Part shown: positions 15,006 through 18,308 of the stretch, piece after piece
Numbering within the stretch: position 1 is the stretch's first letter
How the letters are laid out: each line of letters starts with the position of its first letter
DNA from: Actinomycetes bacterium
Lineage (GTDB): Bacteria; Actinomycetota; Actinomycetes; Mycobacteriales; Mycobacteriaceae
NCBI GenBank assembly: GCA_023416315.1
Contig: JAEZIA010000001.1
Span: 1-18,308, forward strand
Direction: 5' to 3'
DNA length: 18,308 bases
Translations under genes and position numbers: made by a program
Notes under the pieces: generated by a model
Database searches by the model: none
Told to the model about the DNA's origin: nothing
What the model saw: only the letters and a program-made list of their open reading frames with translations

Positions 15006-15488
15006 ATGACCGGCATGGCTGATGCGGACGCAATCGAGGCGATCAAACAGGTGAAGTACCGCTATCTGCGGGCACTGGACACCAAGCATTGGGATGACTT
15101 CGCCGACACCCTGACTGAGGACATCGTCGGCGATTACGGGTCCTCGCTCGGCGAGGAGCACCGCTTCACCAACCGCAAGGATCTGGTGGAGTTCATGACC
15201 AAATCGATGCCCGCCGGTGTGCTCACCGAGCATCGCGTCACCCACCCCGAGATCAGCGTCGACGGCGATGAGGCCGAGGCCATCTGGTACCTGCAGGACC
15301 GGGTGATCGTGCCGGAGTTCAACTTCGTGCTGGAGGGTGCGGCGTTCTACCACGACCGCTACCGCAAGACGGCGGACGGCTGGAAGATCAGCAAGACCGG
15401 CTACGACCGGACCTACGAGATCACGATGTCGACCGAGGCGCTGAACTTCAAGGCGACCGCGGGCGCCGCGATCAATAAGGATCTGTAG
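15006..15488 (+). CDS. SnoaL/NTF2-like enzyme (dehydratase or isomerase type)
   Basis: 160-aa cytoplasmic protein with the cone-shaped NTF2-like fold of SnoaL_4 proteins, a group that includes bile-acid 7-alpha-dehydratase, scytalone dehydratase and ring-hydroxylating-dioxygenase beta relatives. Visible hallmarks: N-terminal helix IKQVKYRYLRALDTKHW with Tyr20 and Asp25, then DFADTLTEDIVGDYG. The EHRVTHPEI strand carries candidate catalytic His76, followed by AEAIWYLQD and the C-terminal GWKISKTGYDRTYE strand. Length is typical (130-170 aa). The start could be ATG 15006 or ATG 15015; neither has a good ribosome site. The substrate is not predictable; steroid or polyketide-like compounds are usual for the family. 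Confidence 0.85.
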   Translation: MTGMADADAIEAIKQVKYRYLRALDTKHWDDFADTLTEDIVGDYGSSLGEEHRFTNRKDLVEFMTKSMPAGVLTEHRVTHPEISVDGDEAEAIWYLQDRVIVPEFNFVLEGAAFYHDRYRKTADGWKISKTGYDRTYEITMSTEALNFKATAGAAINKDL

Positions 15489-15490
15489 TA

Positions 15491-15555
15491 CGTCGAGCGT
15501 GCGGCTTGTCGTTGACGATCGTCTAAATCATCAACGAGATCCCGCACGCTCGATG
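15491..15555. terminator. Long nested hairpin between convergent genes, probable bidirectional terminator
   Basis: A 12-bp perfect outer stem (15493-15504 with 15542-15553) encloses a symmetrical 4x4 internal loop. Inside it is a 7-bp stem, TCGTTGA with TCAACGA (15509-15515 with 15531-15537), then a further GAT/ATC pairing and a 7-nt apex. It fills the whole gap between the SnoaL-like stop (15488) and the L,D-transpeptidase stop (15558). No U-tract follows, as is common for mycobacterial terminators. Confidence 0.65.
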
Positions 15556-15557
15556 CG

Positions 15558-16220
15558 TTATTTGGCGACGGCGATGAGTGCGCCGGGCTGAAGCCAGCGC
15601 ATGATCTTGACCAAGGTGTCGTCGTCGAGGGACACGCAGCCGGCAGTCGGGCCGCCGTCGGTGGTGTGGACGAAGAAGGCGCCGCCGTTGCCCGGAACGC
15701 GGGCCTTGTTGACGCCCATCACGATTGCGTGGGCGTACTGCGGGATGTAGAGGTTCTCGGTGCCGCTGGCCGGGTTGGTGTCGAACGGGCAGTCGGCTTT
15801 CTTGCAGACCTGCATGGTGTTGTAGGTCGGGCTTTTCATGTCGCCGTCCCACCAGTGGTCGCGGGTGACTTGGACGTACGGCAGGCCGCCGCCAGGGTTG
15901 GGCTGGGTGCCGAAGGCGAAGTCGAGGGTGAAGATGCCCATGGGCGTTTTCATTTCACCGTCGTGGGACTGCGCGACCATGCCGTTGGCCCCGACGTGGG
16001 TGGGGACGCCGACGAGGACCGGCTGCCAGCCGGCCGGGCCGCGCTGCCAGACGTCCATCTTGGCGGTGGCGCCACCGGTGCTGACGACGGACAGAACCTG
16101 GCTGGCGTTGCCGACGTTGGCCTGGAACCACGGGGTCTCGGCGTGGCTGGGCGGGGCCGAGGACAGCGCGAGCAGTGCCGCGCTGAAGGCAGCAGAGAGC
16201 GAGACGACGACTCGGCGCAT
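15558..16220 (-). CDS. Secreted L,D-transpeptidase-like protein (YkuD fold)
   Basis: 220 aa. The signal peptide is clear: MRRVV, a hydrophobic core, and cleavage after Ala27 (PSHA-ETP). The YkuD domain covers the rest; the catalytic block is HTTDGGPTAGCVSL with His185 and nucleophile Cys195. TPMGIFTLD (92-100) is the usual substrate-cleft strand (compare TPxGxF). Enzymes of this fold cross-link peptidoglycan (3-3 links) or attach/modify cell-wall proteins, outside the cytoplasmic membrane. The classical S-H-G-C-x-R motif is replaced by T-A-G-C-V-S, a variant seen in an actinobacterial subgroup (recalled), so it may not be a standard transpeptidase. Cys139 and Cys144 may form a disulfide. ATG 16220 was chosen because the signal peptide begins there; 12 upstream residues are polar. 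Confidence 0.88.
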   Translation of the reverse strand: MRRVVVSLSAAFSAALLALSSAPPSHAETPWFQANVGNASQVLSVVSTGGATAKMDVWQRGPAGWQPVLVGVPTHVGANGMVAQSHDGEMKTPMGIFTLDFAFGTQPNPGGGLPYVQVTRDHWWDGDMKSPTYNTMQVCKKADCPFDTNPASGTENLYIPQYAHAIVMGVNKARVPGNGGAFFVHTTDGGPTAGCVSLDDDTLVKIMRWLQPGALIAVAK

Positions 16221-16414
16221 CGGTTCATCGTGTCTGGGTGGTCTTGGCGGGGTCAAGTCAAGGTTGGGTGACGGTTGGGTCTGGGCCAGCTAACGGTGCG
16301 CCACGAAATGGGGTGATTGGACAACCGTCCGGAATGCTCACGAACTGCGTGTACAAGCAGGTCGGAGGGGGTATCGACCCTTTCAGTGAATAGCGCACCG
16401 GCAAACGCAAGGGA

Positions 16415-16426
16415 TACCATTTCCAC
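16415..16426 (+). promoter_or_regulatory. Candidate -10 giving a leaderless mRNA for the 16427 gene
   Basis: TACCAT (16415-16420) stands exactly 6 bases before ATG 16427, the same geometry as at 9351-9362. No Shine-Dalgarno site is visible, so transcription probably starts at the ATG. Confidence 0.5.
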
Positions 16427-16966
16427 ATGTCGCAAGTGCCGTACGGACCCGGGCCTGCAGGACCAGCGCCGTGGCAGGGACCCGCGCCGTCCGGAGGTCC
16501 GTCGCGGGTGCCGACGATCATCGCCATCGTCATCGCGGTGATCGCGGTTGCGGTCGCGATTGGTGCGTGGCTCCGGCCGGCGCCGAAGCCGGAGGCACCC
16601 GCGGCGAAGACGTATAGCGATCAGGAAGTGGCTGACGCGAAGAAGGCCGTGTGCGACGCGTATGGCAGAACTGATCGAGCGTTGAATGCTACTGGGAGTA
16701 AGAACGGCGGAGACGACCCCACAGGCATCATTGCAGTTGCCGTGAACGTACGTCTGGCCTTGAGCGAAGGCAGCAGTTTTCTATTGCGGACACTTGATGC
16801 CAACCCCGCTACGCCAGAGGACCTCCGAGAACATGTACGAACAGCAGCGGACGCCTTCCAGAACATAGCGATCGACCAACTCGGCGAGGCATCGCAGTCC
16901 GAACTAGATCCGTTCTTGAGGCAGGCAGATTCATCGGATGCCTGGATAAAGCAGGAATGCAAGTGA
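16427..16966 (+). CDS. Pro-rich single-pass membrane protein with extracytoplasmic domain
   Basis: 179 aa, function unknown. A cytoplasmic Gly/Pro-rich leader (1-28) precedes one membrane helix (about 29-49, Ile/Val/Ala-rich). A Pro/Ala spacer and an extracytoplasmic helical domain (62-179) follow. That domain starts with YSDQEVADAKKAVCDAY and has Cys76 and Cys178 at its ends, a likely disulfide. This layout is common among mycobacterial alanine- and proline-rich membrane proteins of unknown role. The stop overlaps the GTG of the next gene (GTGA), so the two are made together; the next product looks exportable, so this one could be a membrane partner, chaperone or immunity-like protein (inference). 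Codon use drops in GC3 from about 16610, where the extracytoplasmic domain begins. Confidence 0.82.
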   Translation: MSQVPYGPGPAGPAPWQGPAPSGGPSRVPTIIAIVIAVIAVAVAIGAWLRPAPKPEAPAAKTYSDQEVADAKKAVCDAYGRTDRALNATGSKNGGDDPTGIIAVAVNVRLALSEGSSFLLRTLDANPATPEDLREHVRTAADAFQNIAIDQLGEASQSELDPFLRQADSSDAWIKQECK

Positions 16967-17575
16967 GCGACTTACCTCCTGGCGAGTGGTCGTCATTACT
17001 TGTCGGCCATCAATGGCCGGCGGTCACGTCCCTCGCGACGCTAACCTCGGCCGCCGCGAATCGCGGATCGATTAGCACAGGATTCGACGCCTACGCCGAT
17101 CTGCTGCAGTCGATTCAGAATGGCCCTCTAGGTGAGCAAGAAGGGGTTACGGCCGAGGACACCCGTGAGGCGTTCAAGACGGGCCAGACCAGCGCCAGAA
17201 GCATTTCGGACAGAAACGGCGCTAATCAACGTTCGTATGAGGCAGCGCATCGGTCGACGCAGCATCTGAGAACACAGCTGAGCGAGATTGCGCAGCAAGG
17301 CAACGCAGTGATTGACGAGATCCAACGGTCGAAGGAACCGGCACCGGCCAAACTCGCAAAGATCGTCAGCACGGTTATGGAAGCACAAGCGCAGGCGAAT
17401 AGCCGGGCGGCTAGCCACTGCGACAGTGTGTTCGGCGCTATTCAGCAAGTACTCGACAGCCAAGACTCCCATGCGTCCGCACGTGAATTCGCCAAGAGCA
17501 ACGGAATCGACCTCGAGCAGGCATTTCGGTCTCCGAATGAAGCCTCCGTCCGGCAGCAGGTGAGTTCTCTACTTG
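16610..17575. other. Segment of lower GC and atypical codon use spanning two coupled genes
   Basis: Hand counts give mostly 52-62% GC per 60 bases here (one line reaches 65%), against clearly higher values in the rest of the region (67-77% on most lines from 17821 on). A 50-codon sample in the downstream gene has about 60% GC3 and uses AGA, ATT, AAT and CAA often. The segment starts at the extracytoplasmic domain of the first gene and ends where the helical domain of the second meets its linker. Confidence 0.55.
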
Positions 17576-18308
17576 GGAAAGCCGAATCGCACTTTCCGAC
17601 CGGGACCGGCGGACCGGCAGATGCTATGTCCGGAGGCGACTCCGCTCACGGAGAGCTCGGACCGCCCGGCCCAGGAGTACAGGGAGCCGCGACAGAGAGC
17701 CGAGGCATTTCCTCCCTCGTTGGTACTGGGAAAACGTCAGCGACTGATGCCCCTAGTGGCACCCGCCCCACTCCACTTCATGCCGACGATGCGCCCTTCG
17801 GAGTAGTCAACGCAGGCAATTCAGTGCATGCGCAGGGCGCTTCCGAGCCGGCGCTGCACTCAAACGTCTCCGCGACCAGTCAGGTAGGAGACACCTCGGG
17901 AGCGCTTCGCGCGGGCTCCGTACCCACCGTCCCGCAATCGAGCCTGCCATCTACTGTTGCAGGCGGCGGAAGCAGTGGCGTAGGCGGTCCCAGCGTGGGA
18001 AGTTCCTCACTGCCCAACGTCGCCACTTCGCAATCCCCGATTAGCTCCGCCCCCACCAACGCCCTCTCCCCCGAAGGCTTCGCGCAGAACTTCAACGCCG
18101 GCTCCCAAACCGGCACGCCGATGTCGGCAGGCACCGAGGCGCTCTCCAGCAGTGCGGCGCACGCGATGCAACCGCAGGCCCCGCTACACACCGAGAGCAT
18201 GGCCCCGCCCCCGATGGCGCCCACCACACCCGCAGCCGCCCCGATCTTCGAAACCGCCCACGCCGCACCGACTTACGACGCAGCGCAAGCACCCGTAGCC
18301 CCTCAGCC
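16963..18308 (+). CDS. Esx/PPE-like helical protein with long Ser/Gly/Pro-rich linker, 3' end missing
   Basis: The frame starts at GTG 16963 (GTGA overlap with the previous stop) and stays open to the window end, 448 complete codons. Residues 1-210 are largely helical. The opening LPPGEWSSLLVGHQWP is followed by helices with Ala-rich faces and many Gln/Ser/Asn residues (for example AYADLLQSIQNG, and HRSTQHLRTQLSEIAQQGNAV), resembling the N-terminal secretion domains of type VII (ESX) substrates. There is no Sec signal peptide. From about 212 to the edge lies a low-complexity Gly/Ser/Thr/Pro/Ala linker. Near the edge are SPEGFAQNFNAG and Pro/Ala/Met-rich stretches. Together they recall, from memory only, the Rv0029/Rv2082-like mycobacterial proteins. 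A C-terminal effector domain would lie beyond the window. No other reading of this strand is as long or as consistent. Confidence 0.8.
   Translation, partial: MSDLPPGEWSSLLVGHQWPAVTSLATLTSAAANRGSISTGFDAYADLLQSIQNGPLGEQEGVTAEDTREAFKTGQTSARSISDRNGANQRSYEAAHRSTQHLRTQLSEIAQQGNAVIDEIQRSKEPAPAKLAKIVSTVMEAQAQANSRAASHCDSVFGAIQQVLDSQDSHASAREFAKSNGIDLEQAFRSPNEASVRQQVSSLLGKAESHFPTGTGGPADAMSGGDSAHGELGPPGPGVQGAATESRGISSLVGTGKTSATDAPSGTRPTPLHADDAPFGVVNAGNSVHAQGASEPALHSNVSATSQVGDTSGALRAGSVPTVPQSSLPSTVAGGGSSGVGGPSVGSSSLPNVATSQSPISSAPTNALSPEGFAQNFNAGSQTGTPMSAGTEALSSSAAHAMQPQAPLHTESMAPPPMAPTTPAAAPIFETAHAAPTYDAAQAPVAPQ

Noticed and set aside
17312..17806. Two short plus-strand frames inside the right-edge gene
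   Set aside because: They are out of frame with the long open frame from 16963 and have Arg/Pro/Ser-rich shadow composition.

Overview
The window looks like chromosomal DNA from a mycobacterium, probably a Mycolicibacterium-type (rapid-grower-like) species. The evidence is high GC with strong GC3 bias, GTG starts, promoters placed so that transcripts would be leaderless, Ala/Pro-rich single-pass membrane proteins, a YkuD-type L,D-transpeptidase with the actinobacterial active-site variant, and an Esx/PPE-like helical protein at the right edge. No rRNA, tRNA, CRISPR array, insertion sequence or phage gene was seen.

Layout. (1) 1-1043: the 3' part of a gene for a duplicated, mycobacteria-like protein of unknown function, cut by the left edge. 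(2) 1330-6879: a tightly packed five-gene peptide/nickel-type ABC importer operon: lipoprotein binding protein, DppC-like permease, DppB-like permease, DppD-like ATPase, DppF-like ATPase. Three of the four junctions overlap at TAATG or ATGA, and the two permeases are in the reverse of the usual B-C order. (3) 6891-7571: a divergent pair, a small secreted protein on the minus strand and a small two-helix membrane protein on the plus strand. The latter is followed 9 bp later by poxB (pyruvate:quinone oxidoreductase). (4) A zinc alcohol dehydrogenase at 9363 with its own apparently leaderless promoter. (5) 10377-13127: a minus-strand operon (415-aa unknown, 344-aa DapB-like oxidoreductase, 133-aa unknown), facing a TetR regulator across only 29 bp. 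(6) 13985-15488: a 49-aa basic protein, a multi-pass membrane protein and a SnoaL/NTF2-like enzyme. (7) 15558-16220: a secreted L,D-transpeptidase-like protein, separated from the SnoaL gene by a long nested hairpin. (8) 16427 to the right edge: a membrane-anchored protein translationally coupled (GTGA) to a long open frame that runs off the window. That frame encodes a helical Esx/PPE-like domain followed by a Ser/Gly/Pro/Ala-rich linker.

How they fit together. The ABC operon would import peptides (or nickel/heme-type ligands). PoxB and the alcohol dehydrogenase suggest overflow/acetate and alcohol redox metabolism. The TetR-controlled block looks like a small catabolic or lipid-related unit with unknown substrate. 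The most novel part is the right edge: two coupled genes whose extracytoplasmic or effector domains share a lower-GC, atypical-codon segment, while the membrane anchor before it and the linker after it are GC-rich. This is consistent with co-exchange of interacting parts of a type VII-secretion-like effector module, but that is inference.
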